A DNA stretch of 64,000 nucleotides, taken from positions 124,001 through 188,000 of the forward strand of contig NZ_JAPRAQ010000005.1 in the NCBI RefSeq assembly GCF_029989365.1, read 5' to 3'. A program made the position numbers and the translations under genes. Below, one piece after another: positions 44,346 through 54,664 of the stretch. The notes beneath the pieces were generated by a model. The model was not told the origin of the DNA. It was given only the letters and a program-made list of their open reading frames with translations, and ran no database searches. Position 1 is the first letter of the stretch. Each line of letters begins with the position of its first letter. The DNA is from Bradyrhizobium sp. Arg816. Its GTDB lineage: Bacteria; Pseudomonadota; Alphaproteobacteria; Rhizobiales; Xanthobacteraceae.

Positions 44346-45656
44346 TCACGCCCCGTAGGTCGAACCCTTCGGCAGCGGAAACACCGGGTCCTGCGTGCGG
44401 ATATTCGTCGGCCACACCACCGAGATGTGCTCGCCGGCGTTCTGCATCACCACCGGGGTCGAGCGCTCGTTCTGGCCCGACATCGGCGTGCCCGGCGGGA
44501 AGAATTTTACGCCGTAGCCCTGGATGGTGCCGCCGGCGGGAATGTCGACGTCGAGCGCGGCCTTGCGGATGGCCTCGGGATCGAAGCTGCCGTATTTCTC
44601 CTTGGCGACCGGCAGCACGTTGTTGAGCAGCAACCAGGTCTGGTTGAAGCCCATCGAGCAGTGCGGCGGCACTTCGGTCGCGCCGGTCTTGGCCTTGTAG
44701 CGCGTGACCATGGCGTTGGTCAGATCGCCGATACCCGGCGCGAGCTTCGCCGGATCGAGCAATTGCGCCGGTACCGGATCGATGTTGCAGAAATTGTCGA
44801 TGTCGGCGCCGAAGGTCGCACGCAGCTTGTCGAGCTGGCTGTAGCCGGCGCCGGCGCCGAACAGCATCTTGAAGCGCAATCCGCTCTCGCGCGCCTGGCG
44901 CAGGAACAGGGTGATGTCGGGGTTGTAACCGGCATGCGAGATCACGTCGGCCTTGGCGCGCTTGATTTTCGTGACGAGCACCGAGAGGTCGGGCGCCGAA
45001 GCGGAGTAGCCTTCGCGCAGGACCACCTGGATGCCGGCCTGCTTGGCGTAGGCCTCGTCGGCCGCCGCGACGCCGACGCCATAGGGGCCGTCCTCGTGGA
45101 TCAGCGCGACCTTGACGTCCTTCGGATCCATGCCGAGCTTGCCTTGCGCGTGCTCGGCGAGGAAGCTCGCGAAGGCCTGGCCATACTGGTCGGAATGGAT
45201 CTGCGCGCGAAACACGTATTGCAGGTTCTTGTCCTTGAACACGGCGGTCGAGACCGCTGTCGTGATCCAGAGGATCTTCTTCTGCTGCTCGACCTTGGCG
45301 GCGAGCGGCACCGCATGCGAGCTCGCATAGACGCCGTTGAGGATGTCGATCTTCTCCTGGCTGATCAGGCGTTCGGCCTCGTTGATCGCAACGTCGGGTT
45401 TGCTCTGGGAATCCGCGGCGACCGGAACAATCTTGGTCTTGCCGCCGACACCGCCTTTCTCGTTGACGAGATCGATCGCGATCTGCGCGCCGATTGACGA
45501 GGCGACCGAGCCGCCCGCCGCGAACGGGCCGGTGAGGTCGTAGATCAGGCCGATGCGCAAATTCTCGGCTTGCGCCTGGGCCCGGGTCCAATCGAGGCTG
45601 AGTGCAGCGGCGGCAGCCGCAGTGCTCTTCAGCAGCTGCCTGCGTGAAGTCGGCAT
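44346..45656 (-). CDS. orphan ABC substrate-binding protein, Leu/Ile/Val type, with Tat signal
   Basis: A 436-residue binding protein with a twin-arginine leader (TSRRQLLKSTAAAAAALSLD). The mature start LRIGLIYDLTGPFAAGG and the shared QSKPDVAINEAERLISQEKID relate it to the protein at 962-2272. No ATPase or permease adjoins it, so it must share a transporter encoded elsewhere. The start at complement 45656 follows GAGGGAGGATAGG; an upstream Met at 45671 is less likely. Confidence 0.9.
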   Translation of the reverse strand: MPTSRRQLLKSTAAAAAALSLDWTRAQAQAENLRIGLIYDLTGPFAAGGSVASSIGAQIAIDLVNEKGGVGGKTKIVPVAADSQSKPDVAINEAERLISQEKIDILNGVYASSHAVPLAAKVEQQKKILWITTAVSTAVFKDKNLQYVFRAQIHSDQYGQAFASFLAEHAQGKLGMDPKDVKVALIHEDGPYGVGVAAADEAYAKQAGIQVVLREGYSASAPDLSVLVTKIKRAKADVISHAGYNPDITLFLRQARESGLRFKMLFGAGAGYSQLDKLRATFGADIDNFCNIDPVPAQLLDPAKLAPGIGDLTNAMVTRYKAKTGATEVPPHCSMGFNQTWLLLNNVLPVAKEKYGSFDPEAIRKAALDVDIPAGGTIQGYGVKFFPPGTPMSGQNERSTPVVMQNAGEHISVVWPTNIRTQDPVFPLPKGSTYGA

Positions 45657-45805
45657 CCTATCCTCCCTCAAAACCCGTCTGTTGATTGGTCTTGTTATTC
45701 TTTTGCGAATTATGGGGAGCGGGACGATGGAAAGTCAACATGGCGAAAGTCGGGGTCTGTTCTCCCGACGCCGAACGCAAATGCGAAATGGGCGGCGAGA
45801 CCGCG

Positions 45806-48316
45806 CTACTGCTTCAAGCGGCGTGCAAGATAGCCTGCGGTCTTGCCGCCGGCCTTGGCGACCTGATGCGGTGTCCCCGCTGCGACGATATTGCCGCCCT
45901 CGTCACCGGCGCCGGGGCCGAGATCGATGATCCAGTCGCTGCAAGAGACGACATCCATGTCATGTTCGACCACGACCACGCTGTTGCCGGCATCCACGAT
46001 CCGCTCAAGCTGCGCGATCAGCCGCTCGACATCGCGCGGGTGAAGGCCGGTGGTCGGCTCGTCCAGGACATAGAGCGTGTGCCCACGTTGCGGGCGCATC
46101 AGCTCGGTCGCCAGCTTGATGCGCTGGGCTTCACCACCGGACAGTTCGGTGGCAGACTGACCGAGCCGGATATAGCCGAGGCCGACCTCGCGGACGACCG
46201 ATAGCGACCGGTTCAGTGTGGAATCGTCGCGGAAGAAGTCGAAGGCCTCGTCGACGCGCATCGCCAGAACATCCGCGATCGATTTGCCGCGAATCTTCAC
46301 CTCGAGCGTCTTGTCGTTGTAGCGCGCGCCGTTACAGGTCGGGCAGGGCGCATAGACGCTCGGCAGGAACAGAAGCTCGACGCAGACGAAACCTTCGCCC
46401 TCGCAGGTCGCGCAGCGGCCCTTCGCGACATTGAACGAGAAGCGTCCGGCATCGTAGCGGCGAGACTTTGCCTGCGGCGTCGCCGCGAACAGCTTTCGCA
46501 CATGGTCGAACAGGCCGGTATAGGTCGCAAGGTTGGATCGCGGCGTGCGGCCGATCGGCTTCTGATCCACCACGACGAGGCGATCGACCTGGTCGAGGCC
46601 GGCGACGATCTTGCCGCCCGATGTCTCGACCGTGGGCGCCAGGCTGTCGTCGTCCCCTTCGGCGGCAAGCGTGTGGCCGAGATGGCCGGCCACGGCATCG
46701 ACGAGGAATTGGCTGATCAGGCTCGACTTGCCGGAGCCCGACACGCCCGTGATGCTTGCGAAGACGCCCAGCGGGACGTCGACGTCGAGGCCGCGGAGAT
46801 TGTTGCGGACCACCCCCCTGATCTTCAGATGCCCCTTCGGCTCGCGACGAACCGTCGGCAGCTTCTTTCGTGGATGGGCGAGATAATGAGCGGTCCGCGA
46901 TTGCTCGATTTGGCCAAGCCCAGCGGGCGGTCCGCTATAGAGGATGTTCCCGCCACCCTCGCCGGCGTCGGGCCCGACGTCCACCAGCCAGTCGGCATGC
47001 CTGATCACCTCGATCTCGTGTTCGACGACGAAGATCGAATTGCCCGCGTGCTTGAGCCGGTCCAGCGCCCGCAGCAACGCTTCGGTGTCGGCGGGATGCA
47101 GGCCGGCGGAGGGCTCGTCGAGCACGTAGACGACGCCGAACAGGTTCGAGCGAACCTGCGTCGCGAGCCGCAGCCGTTGCAATTCACCCGGTGACAGCGT
47201 CGGCGTGCTACGCTCGCAGGCGAGATAGCCCAGGCCGAGGTCGAGCAGGACGGCGAGGCGCGCCGACAGATCCTCGCAGATGCGTTTGGCGACGATGGTC
47301 TTCTCAGACCTGTCCGCTGAGGCTTTTGCGAACGGCTTGATCAGTTCCTGCAGCTGCTTGAGCGGCAGGTGCGACATCTCGGCGATAGTGAGACCGGCGA
47401 ACTTCACCTTGAGCGCCTCGGGCTTCAGCCGCGTGCCATGGCAGGTCGGGCAGTCCCGGGTGATCATGAATTGCGCGACGCGGCGCTTCATCATCGCGCT
47501 CTCGGACTTGGTGTAGGTCTGCATAACATAGCGCTTCGCGCCCGTGAACGTGCCCTGATAGCTCGGCTCCTCCTTGCGGCGCAGGGCCCGTTTGACCTCA
47601 GTGGCGTCGTAACCGGCATAGACCGGAACGGTCGGCTGCTCCTCGGTGAACAGGATCCAGTCGCGGTCCTTTTTGGGGAGCTCGCGCCATGGCTTGTCCA
47701 CGTCATAGCCCAGCGTCGTCAGGATGTCCCGGAGGTTCTGGCCCTGCCAGGCGCTCGGCCATGCCGCGATCGCGCGCTCGCGGATCGTTTTGGTGTCATC
47801 AGGCACCATGGACTTCTCGTTGACGTCGAGCATCCTGCCGATACCATGACAGGTCGGGCAGGCGCCCTCCGGCGTGTTGGGGGAGAACGCCTCCGCGTAG
47901 AGCATCGGCTGTCCCCGCGGGTAATCGCCGGCGCGGGAATAGAGCATTCTGAGCAAATTCGAGATGGTCGTCACGCTGCCGACGGACGACCGCGTCGTCG
48001 GCGCGCCGCGCTGCTGCTGGAGCGCAACGGCGGGCGGCAGCCCTTCGATGTCGTCGACGTCAGGAATCTGCATCTGATGAAACAGCCGCCGCGCGTAGGG
48101 CGACACCGATTCCAGATAACGCCGTTGCGCCTCGGCGTAGATCGTTCCAAAGGCGAGTGAGGATTTCCCGGAGCCCGACACGCCTGTGAACACGACGAGG
48201 GCGTTGCGGGGAATTCTGACGTCGACGTTCCTGAGGTTGTGCTCGCGCGCGCCCCGAACCCGGACGAAGCCATCGTCCTGCATCAGGCTATCGGGTTGTC
48301 TCGGTCGGTCGTCCAT
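45806..48316 (-). CDS. UvrA-like ABC ATPase (class II UvrA)
   Basis: An 836-residue protein, shorter than the roughly 950-residue housekeeping UvrA. It has two ABC modules: Walker A GVSGSGKS at 45-52 and again near 520, the C-loops [12 protein letters not shown] and [12 protein letters not shown], and [18 protein letters not shown] Walker B regions. Zinc-binding CxxC pairs are present ([20 protein letters not shown]). Reduced insertion domains are typical of class II (UvrA2/DrrC-like) members, which often confer tolerance to DNA-damaging natural products or drugs. The ATG at complement 48316 follows GGAGGAGCGAG. Confidence 0.92.
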   Translation of the reverse strand: MDDRPRQPDSLMQDDGFVRVRGAREHNLRNVDVRIPRNALVVFTGVSGSGKSSLAFGTIYAEAQRRYLESVSPYARRLFHQMQIPDVDDIEGLPPAVALQQQRGAPTTRSSVGSVTTISNLLRMLYSRAGDYPRGQPMLYAEAFSPNTPEGACPTCHGIGRMLDVNEKSMVPDDTKTIRERAIAAWPSAWQGQNLRDILTTLGYDVDKPWRELPKKDRDWILFTEEQPTVPVYAGYDATEVKRALRRKEEPSYQGTFTGAKRYVMQTYTKSESAMMKRRVAQFMITRDCPTCHGTRLKPEALKVKFAGLTIAEMSHLPLKQLQELIKPFAKASADRSEKTIVAKRICEDLSARLAVLLDLGLGYLACERSTPTLSPGELQRLRLATQVRSNLFGVVYVLDEPSAGLHPADTEALLRALDRLKHAGNSIFVVEHEIEVIRHADWLVDVGPDAGEGGGNILYSGPPAGLGQIEQSRTAHYLAHPRKKLPTVRREPKGHLKIRGVVRNNLRGLDVDVPLGVFASITGVSGSGKSSLISQFLVDAVAGHLGHTLAAEGDDDSLAPTVETSGGKIVAGLDQVDRLVVVDQKPIGRTPRSNLATYTGLFDHVRKLFAATPQAKSRRYDAGRFSFNVAKGRCATCEGEGFVCVELLFLPSVYAPCPTCNGARYNDKTLEVKIRGKSIADVLAMRVDEAFDFFRDDSTLNRSLSVVREVGLGYIRLGQSATELSGGEAQRIKLATELMRPQRGHTLYVLDEPTTGLHPRDVERLIAQLERIVDAGNSVVVVEHDMDVVSCSDWIIDLGPGAGDEGGNIVAAGTPHQVAKAGGKTAGYLARRLKQ

Positions 48317-48424
48317 CTCGCTCCTCCGGCCCTGCGGACAAGGACCCGCATGGCACATGCTAACCGCAAGATCGCAGGATGGGTCCTCCAATGCCAGTGC
48401 GCCAGTTCCGTTCTGCACAAAGCG

Positions 48425-48455
48425 AAGGCCCGTCGCGGTGATCGCGACGGGCCTT
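48425..48455 (-). terminator. hairpin terminator between binding-protein and uvrA-like genes
   Basis: A perfect 13-bp stem (arms 48425-48437 and 48443-48455) with a 5-nt loop, 53 bp downstream of the binding-protein stop. The U-tract is poor, so termination may be partial. Confidence 0.6.
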
Positions 48456-48507
48456 GCACGAGGTGAAGCACTTGGGTGCCGGCTGGTCCAGCGCTAGGCG
48501 CCGGATG

Positions 48508-49749
48508 TTACTGCGACAGCTTCACGAAGGCGGGAAACTTCAGCATGCCTTCCGCGATCTTCTCGGGCCAGACCACGACCTGCTTGCTGTCCTGCCACTG
48601 GAAGACGAGGCCGGACACGGTCGTGGGACCGGACTTGATGCCGTGGGTGAACTCGTCGTCCTTGCCGTAGAACTGGATGCGGCCGATCGTGCCCTCGTAG
48701 TCGGTCTTCTCCAGTTCTGCGACCATCTTGTCGGGATCGGTCGAGCCTGCGCGCTTGATCGCTTCGGTGATGAAGTAGACCTCGTCATAGGCGGTATAGC
48801 CGGTATAGGCCGGCGGCGTGCCGAACTTGGCCTTGAAGGCGGCCGCGAACGGTTTTGTCTTGGCGGTCACGGCAACATCGGGTGTTGCCACGGCCAGCGA
48901 CGGCACGCCGTCGGCGGCGCCATTGGTGTCCTTCCAGAAGGTCGGGCTCAGCGCCTGCGCGCTGATGCCGAACATCGGAATCGGCACCTGCTGGTTCTTC
49001 CACTGCACCGTCGGCTGCACGCCGACATGCGAGATGCCGGTGACGATCACGTCAGGCTTCTTGCCCTCGATGTTGTTGAAGATCGGCGTGAAGTCGGTGG
49101 TATCGGGCGAGAAGCGTACATGCTCCACGACCTTCAGGCCCGCCTTGGGCAGGCAGGCCTCGTAGCCGACGTCGAGCGGCTTGGTCCAGGCCGCGTCCTC
49201 GCTCATGATCGCGACCGTCTTGAACTTGAGCTTGTCGACCAGCAGATCCTTGGCGGCGTCGCAGACGAGCTGGGCCTGGGCGGCCGAGGTCAGATAGCCG
49301 TGGAAAGTGTACTTGTTCTTCTCGTAGTCGTTGTGGATCGCCTTGGTGATCTCGTTCGAGGCGGCGCCCGGCGTGATCAGCGGAATTTTCAGCCGTGCCG
49401 CCCAGGGTTCGAGCGCCAGCACGACCTCGCTGATATAGCTCGCGATCACGGCCGACACCTTGTCCTCGCTCACCGCGCGCTGGAACGCGCGCACCGAGTC
49501 GGCCGACGAGCTCTTGTTGTCATAGGTGACGATCTCGACCTTGCGGCCGAGAATGCCGCCCTTGGCATTGATCTCGTCGGCCGCGATCTGCGCGCCGCCG
49601 GGCGTCGCGGCACCCGCGATCGACTGCACTTCGGCGATGACGCCGATCTTGATCGGGTCGTTCGACTGCGCGTAGGCGGGCGCGGCGAGGCACAGGGCCA
49701 GCGCGGAGGCGAGAAGGAAGTGGCTGCTTAGATTCGTCGATGGTCGCAT
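48508..49749 (-). CDS. ABC substrate-binding protein, Leu/Ile/Val type (distal copy)
   Basis: A 413-residue periplasmic protein (Sec signal about 1-27, ending APAYAQS). It shares long near-identical stretches with 53175-54419, such as YDN.SSSADSVRAFQRAV, ISEVVLALEPWA.RLK and SHVGVQPTVQWKNQQVPIPM, so the two are recent paralogues. It is the last gene of a leftward operon with two permeases and a fused ATPase. The ligand is unknown. Confidence 0.93.
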   Translation of the reverse strand: MRPSTNLSSHFLLASALALCLAAPAYAQSNDPIKIGVIAEVQSIAGAATPGGAQIAADEINAKGGILGRKVEIVTYDNKSSSADSVRAFQRAVSEDKVSAVIASYISEVVLALEPWAARLKIPLITPGAASNEITKAIHNDYEKNKYTFHGYLTSAAQAQLVCDAAKDLLVDKLKFKTVAIMSEDAAWTKPLDVGYEACLPKAGLKVVEHVRFSPDTTDFTPIFNNIEGKKPDVIVTGISHVGVQPTVQWKNQQVPIPMFGISAQALSPTFWKDTNGAADGVPSLAVATPDVAVTAKTKPFAAAFKAKFGTPPAYTGYTAYDEVYFITEAIKRAGSTDPDKMVAELEKTDYEGTIGRIQFYGKDDEFTHGIKSGPTTVSGLVFQWQDSKQVVVWPEKIAEGMLKFPAFVKLSQ

Positions 49750-49790
49750 GGTCGTTTCCCTTTGCTTGTTTTGTTATTGATACGCGCGAA

Positions 49791-51269
49791 TTAGAGAAAA
49801 TCGGCGCCGGCTTCGCTCGCGAAGCGGCCGGGATCGCCCTCCCAAACGATCCGCGCATGCTCCAGCACATAGACGCGGTCGGCATGCGGCAGCGCGAAGG
49901 TGACGTTCTGCTCGCCGAGCAGCACCGTGATCGCGGTGGTCTGCCGCAGCTTCGTCAGCGCCTTGGACAATTGCTCGAGGATGACGGGAGCGAGGCCCAG
50001 CGTCGGCTCGTCCAGGATCAGAATCTGCGGCTGCATCATCAACGCGCGGCCGATCGCGAGCATCTGCTGCTCGCCGCCGGAGAGCGTTTGTGCCATCTGG
50101 CCCTGGCGCTCCTTCAGGATCGGGAACAGCTCGAACAGCCAGGCAAGCTGCGCCGCGCGCTTGTCGTCGGAGAGATGCTGGCCGCCGAGGTCGAGATTTT
50201 CGCGCACGCTCATCTCGCCGAACAGCTCGCGCGATTCCGGGCATTGCACGATGCCACTGCGCGCGATTTTCGCCGGGCTCGTGCCACGCAGTCTGTCGCC
50301 GCCGCGCACGATCTCGCCGCTATAGGGCAGGAAGCCGGAGATGGTGTTGAACAGCGTGGTCTTGCCGGCGCCGTTGAGGCCGACGATTGAGACGAACTCG
50401 CCCTCGTGGACGTGGATCGAGACGTTCTCCAGCGCCTGCGCCTTGCCGTAGAACACGCTGACATTCTCGACCTGGAGCAGCGGCACCTTGTCCTTGAAGC
50501 TGGTCTCGGGCCGCGCATGGGTCTCGATGGCGCCGCCGAGATAGACCCGGCGCACCGTCTCGTTCTTCATGACATCGTCGGCCTTGCCGGTGACGATTTC
50601 CTCGCCGAGATACATCGCGAGCACGCGGTCGACCAGCGCGGCGACGCTCTTGACGTTGTGGTCGACCAGCATCACGGCGCGGCCCTCATCGCGAAAGCTG
50701 CGGATCAGGTCGGAGAAGACGTCGACCTCCGCCCGCGTCAGACCCGCGAAGGGCTCGTCCACCAGCACCACTTTCGGGTCACGCGCGATCGCTTTGGCAA
50801 GCTCGAGTCGACGCAAATCGGCAAACGGCAGCGTCGGCGGACGGCGGTTCATGACGTTGCCGAGCCCAACGCGGTCGGCGATCCATTTGGCGCGCTCGAC
50901 CAGCGCCTTGTCCGGGAACAGCATGAACAGGCTGTCCGGCAGCAGCGCGACCATGATGTTCTCCAGCACCGTCTGCCGGTTCAGCGGCCGCGAGTGCTGG
51001 AACACCATGCCAAAGCCTTTGCGCGCGATCTTGTGCGCGGGCAGGCCGGCAACGTTCTCGCCCTCGAAGATGACTTCGCCCGATGTCGGGCGTTCGATGC
51101 CCATCACGCTCTTCATCGCGGTCGATTTGCCGGAGCCGTTCGGCCCGATCAGGCCGAAGATCTCGCCGGCGTTCACCTCGAAGCCGAGGTTCTTCACCGC
51201 CGTCAATCCACCAAAGCGTTTCGTCAGGCCGCGGACGTCGAGCACGGGCCGGTTTGCGATCATATCCAT
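49791..51269 (-). CDS. fused LivG-LivF ATP-binding protein
   Basis: A 492-residue polypeptide with two complete ABC ATPase domains. Domain 1 (about 9-245) is LivG-like, with Walker A GPNGSGKST at 42-50 and a degenerate C-loop, LPFADLRRLELAKA. Domain 2 (about 262-492) is LivF-like, with Walker A GLNGAGKTT near 295-303, C-loop LSGGEQQ and Walker B ILILDEPTLGLAP. The linker is about 20 residues (THARPETSFKDK). The ATG at complement 51269 overlaps the permease stop. The reading frame is continuous, so this is a genuine gene fusion, giving a one-chain nucleotide-binding pair. Confidence 0.93.
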   Translation of the reverse strand: MDMIANRPVLDVRGLTKRFGGLTAVKNLGFEVNAGEIFGLIGPNGSGKSTAMKSVMGIERPTSGEVIFEGENVAGLPAHKIARKGFGMVFQHSRPLNRQTVLENIMVALLPDSLFMLFPDKALVERAKWIADRVGLGNVMNRRPPTLPFADLRRLELAKAIARDPKVVLVDEPFAGLTRAEVDVFSDLIRSFRDEGRAVMLVDHNVKSVAALVDRVLAMYLGEEIVTGKADDVMKNETVRRVYLGGAIETHARPETSFKDKVPLLQVENVSVFYGKAQALENVSIHVHEGEFVSIVGLNGAGKTTLFNTISGFLPYSGEIVRGGDRLRGTSPAKIARSGIVQCPESRELFGEMSVRENLDLGGQHLSDDKRAAQLAWLFELFPILKERQGQMAQTLSGGEQQMLAIGRALMMQPQILILDEPTLGLAPVILEQLSKALTKLRQTTAITVLLGEQNVTFALPHADRVYVLEHARIVWEGDPGRFASEAGADFL

Positions 51270-52195
51270 CACGAGCGCGCCTCACGCGAGAGGGCTGCTC
51301 CGAGGAAGCCGCCGGGGAAGAACAGCACGACGAGGAGCGCGACCGCCGAGACGATGAAGGTCGCGAGCTCGCCGGTGGGGCGCAGGAATTCGCCGGCGAC
51401 GATCAGGAAGATCGCGCCGAGCGCGGCGCCAAGCACGGTGCGCCGGCCGCCGAGCACGGCCGAGACGATCACGTTCACACCGACCGCGACGTCGACGACG
51501 GTGCCGACCGAGGCGGTGCCGAAATAGAACACCAGCAGCGCGCCGGATAAACCAGAGAAGAATGCGCTGACGATGAAGGCGGCGAGCTTGTGCTTGACGA
51601 TGTTGAAGCCGAGCGCGCCGGCCTGCACCGGATCCTGGCCGCTGGCCTGGAGCACGAGGCCTATCGGCGATTGCGACAGGCCGTAGAGGATCGCCGCCGA
51701 GATCGTCATGAAGCCGAGCGCGATCCAGTAATTGGCGCCGGCGCTGATGGTGATGACGTCGGGGATGGTCAGGCCGATCTCGCCGCCGGTGAGATCGGCG
51801 AACACCACGATGAAATTCTGCAACATCAACACCGCGACCAGCGTGGTCAGGCCGAAATACGGCCCGCGCACGCGCAAAGCCGGCAGCGCCAGAACGAGGC
51901 CCGCGATGACGGAGGCCAGCGCCCCCAGCACGATGCAGAGATAGACCGACCAGCCGAACTGGGAATTCAAAATGCCGGCGGTGTAGGCACCGACGCCGAT
52001 CAGGAAGGTGGGCCCGAAATTGACCTCGCCCGCGAAGCCGAACAGCAGGTCCCAGGCCATCGCGAACACGCCGAAATAGAACGCGACGGTGAGCAGGCCG
52101 AGCACATAGCCGGAGACGTAGAGCGGCAGCGTCGCTGCGATGATGACGAGCGCGACCGAGATGAAGAACAGGCGGGAGGTGAAGAAGGTGGACAT
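51269..52195 (-). CDS. livM: ABC transporter permease, LivM type
   Basis: A 308-residue inner-membrane protein with LivM features: AWDLLFGFAGEVNFGPTFLIGVGAYTAG and LAAFIVSAFFSGLSGALLVFYFG. It starts at the ATG with complement 52195, 1 bp from the stop of livH, and its TGA overlaps the fused ATPase start. Partner of the following LivH-type permease. Confidence 0.93.
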   Translation of the reverse strand: MSTFFTSRLFFISVALVIIAATLPLYVSGYVLGLLTVAFYFGVFAMAWDLLFGFAGEVNFGPTFLIGVGAYTAGILNSQFGWSVYLCIVLGALASVIAGLVLALPALRVRGPYFGLTTLVAVLMLQNFIVVFADLTGGEIGLTIPDVITISAGANYWIALGFMTISAAILYGLSQSPIGLVLQASGQDPVQAGALGFNIVKHKLAAFIVSAFFSGLSGALLVFYFGTASVGTVVDVAVGVNVIVSAVLGGRRTVLGAALGAIFLIVAGEFLRPTGELATFIVSAVALLVVLFFPGGFLGAALSREARS

Positions 52196-52196
52196 C

Positions 52197-53072
52197 TCAG
52201 CGCCTCCCCAGAAGGCCCTGGGGCCGGATATACATCACGAACACGAGCAGCAGCAGCGCCGGAATGGTGCGGTAGGCCGGCGAGACCAAATAGGCCGTCA
52301 GCGTCTCGAGATAGCCGACCACGAAGGCCGCGATCAGCGAGCCGGAGACGCTGCCGAGACCGCCGAGCACGACGATCGAGAACGCGCTCGCCGTCAGCGG
52401 TCCGACGCTGTAGGAGCTGACCCCTAGGAACATGCCGAGCAGCACGCCGGCGATGCCGGCGAGGATGCCGTAGATCGCCCACACCACGACGTAGATGTTG
52501 GTGAGCTCGAGCCCGAGCAGGGTGACGCCGCGCGGGTTCATCGACGCCGCCAGCACCGCCTTGCCGGTGCGGGTGCGGTTCACGAGCAGCCACAACAGCG
52601 CGATGACGAAGCAGCACACGATCGCTGTGAAGATCTCGTTCCGCGGCGTGCGGACGCCGAGGATCTCGACCACGCCCTCGACGATCGGCAGCACGGTCTT
52701 GGCGTTGTTGGTGAAGAAATAGGCGATCAGCTCCTGGATCATGATGCCCCAGAGCAGCGTTCCCGTCAGGACGAAGATCTCCTTCTCCTCATTGGGGATG
52801 CGCCGGGAGTCCTGAATGGGCTTCACCACCGCGAAATAGGTCGCAAAGGCGGTGAGGAGAGCGACGGCGACCCCGATCAGCGCACCGGCATAGGTGCCGA
52901 CGTTGAGGATGCTCGCAGCGGCCCAGGCCGCCACCGCTGCGGCCACCATGATGGCACCGTGGGAGAGGTTGAGCACGCCGGAGACGCCGAAGATCAGGGT
53001 GAAGCCGGTGGCACCGAGAGCGTAGAGAGCGCTGATGGCAAAGCCATCGATCAGAATTTGGAAAGCTCGCAT
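52197..53072 (-). CDS. livH: ABC transporter permease, LivH type
   Basis: A 291-residue inner-membrane protein (LYALGATGFTLIFGVSGVLNLSHGAIMVAA..., then VLGGLGSVSGSLIAAFVVGYLETL). These are standard LivH segments. It follows the upstream binding-protein gene after a gap that contains a perfect hairpin at 53142-53166, consistent with higher expression of the binding protein than of the membrane parts. Confidence 0.93.
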   Translation of the reverse strand: MRAFQILIDGFAISALYALGATGFTLIFGVSGVLNLSHGAIMVAAAVAAWAAASILNVGTYAGALIGVAVALLTAFATYFAVVKPIQDSRRIPNEEKEIFVLTGTLLWGIMIQELIAYFFTNNAKTVLPIVEGVVEILGVRTPRNEIFTAIVCCFVIALLWLLVNRTRTGKAVLAASMNPRGVTLLGLELTNIYVVVWAIYGILAGIAGVLLGMFLGVSSYSVGPLTASAFSIVVLGGLGSVSGSLIAAFVVGYLETLTAYLVSPAYRTIPALLLLVFVMYIRPQGLLGRR

Positions 53073-53141
53073 CTATGATTGGCCAGGTGGCAGTGCGACT
53101 GCCGCTTTGAGGGAAGGTGCTGCGGAGAGCCGCATGTGGAA

Positions 53142-53166
53142 GCTCCCGGGAGGTGGTCCCGGGAGC
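53142..53166 (-). terminator. hairpin between binding protein and permeases
   Basis: Perfect 10-bp stem GCTCCCGGGA / TCCCGGGAGC with a 5-nt loop, 9 bp after the binding-protein stop. With no U-tract, it probably stabilises the binding-protein mRNA or limits read-through into livH. Confidence 0.6.
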
Positions 53167-53174
53167 ATGTCCTG

Positions 53175-54419
53175 CTAGTTGCTGAGCTTGATGAAGCTCG
53201 GGAACTTGACGTCGACCTTGGCGACGTCCTTGGGCCAGACCGCGCTCTGCTTGCCGTCCTGCCATTGCAGCATCAGCCCGGTGATCAGGCCCTTGCCATA
53301 TTTGATCGAGTGGGTGAACGGATCGTCCTTGCCGTAGAACTGGACGCGGCCGATCGTGCCTTCCCAGTCGGTCTTCTCGAGCGCGGCGACGAGCTTGTCG
53401 GCGTCGGTCGAGCCGGCGCGCTTGACCGCGTCGGCGATGTAGTAGACCTCGTCATAGGCGGTGTAGCCGGCATAGGACGGATAATTGCCGAACTTCTTCT
53501 TGAAGTTCTCCGCGAACGGCACCGATTTCGGCGTCACCGCGACGCCCGGCCCGGAGACGCCCTGATAGAGCACGCCTTCGGCCGCCTGGTTGGTGTCCTT
53601 GCCGAAGGTCTCGTTGGTTGCCTGCGAGGAGATGCCGAACATCGGGATCGGCACCTGCTGGTTCTTCCACTGCACCGTCGGCTGCACGCCCACATGGGAG
53701 ATGCCGGTGATGATCACATCGGGCTTGGAGCCCTCGATCTTGTTGAAGATCGGCGTGAAGTCGGTCGTATCGGGCGAGAAGCGGATGTGGTCGAGCACCT
53801 TCAGCCCGATCTTGGGCAGGCACTCCTCGTAGCCGATGTCGAGCGGCTTGGTCCAGGCGGCGTCCTCGCTCATGATGACCGCGGTCTTCATGTGCATCCT
53901 GTCGACCAGCAGGTCCTTGGCGCCGTCGCAGACCGAGAGCGCCAGCGCGGCCGAGGTCAGATAGCCGTGGAAGGTGTACTTGTTCTTCTCGTAATCGGCG
54001 TGGACGCTCTTGCTGATCTCGTTGGAGGCGGCGCCCGGCGTGACGAACGGCGTCTTCAGCCGCGAGGCCCAGGGCTCCAGCGCCAGCACGACCTCGCTGA
54101 TATAGCTGGCAATGACCGCGTTGACCTTGTCCTCGTTCACCGCGCGCTGGAACGCACGCACTGAATCCGCCGACGAGGAGTGATTGTCGTAGGAGATGAT
54201 CTCGATCTTGCGTCCGTCGACGCCGCCATTGGCGTTGATCTCGTCGGCGGCAAGCTGCGCCGCCTGTGGAATGGAGGCGCCGGCGATCGCCTGCGCTTCC
54301 GCGATCACGCCGATCTTGAGGGGATCGGCTGCAAGTGCCGCGCCTGACGCTGCCATCACCGCGCCCGTCGCGGCCGCACCGAGCGCTATTCGCAATGCAA
54401 CAGAGAGTCGTTTTTTCAT
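53175..54419 (-). CDS. ABC substrate-binding protein, Leu/Ile/Val type (operon-leading copy)
   Basis: A 414-residue periplasmic protein with a Sec signal (about 1-30, ending SGAALAAD). The start at complement 54419 follows AAAGGGAGAGAACAAC. It heads the leftward livH-livM-livGF operon and is a close paralogue of the distal copy at 48508-49749. The intervening sequence to 54664 holds no gene and should contain the operon promoter. Confidence 0.93.
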   Translation of the reverse strand: MKKRLSVALRIALGAAATGAVMAASGAALAADPLKIGVIAEAQAIAGASIPQAAQLAADEINANGGVDGRKIEIISYDNHSSSADSVRAFQRAVNEDKVNAVIASYISEVVLALEPWASRLKTPFVTPGAASNEISKSVHADYEKNKYTFHGYLTSAALALSVCDGAKDLLVDRMHMKTAVIMSEDAAWTKPLDIGYEECLPKIGLKVLDHIRFSPDTTDFTPIFNKIEGSKPDVIITGISHVGVQPTVQWKNQQVPIPMFGISSQATNETFGKDTNQAAEGVLYQGVSGPGVAVTPKSVPFAENFKKKFGNYPSYAGYTAYDEVYYIADAVKRAGSTDADKLVAALEKTDWEGTIGRVQFYGKDDPFTHSIKYGKGLITGLMLQWQDGKQSAVWPKDVAKVDVKFPSFIKLSN

Positions 54420-54664
54420 GTTGTTCTCTCCCTTTGAACAGGCCTCTTGTGAGCCATTATGTCGCAACTATAACGGCGGGGGAGGTCTCGGCAAGTGAAA
54501 CCACGTTCAGGATTGGGGAGACGGACTAAAGTCTAGCGCGGCGCAAATTGCGGGCAGGATAGCTGCGAGACACTCATGACGCGCGCAGGCATGCAGATTC
54601 TGTCGGCGGGCATGCGTGAGCGTCGAAGCGGGCGGTAGCCTACAAGACGAGCAGCGATGCCGGT

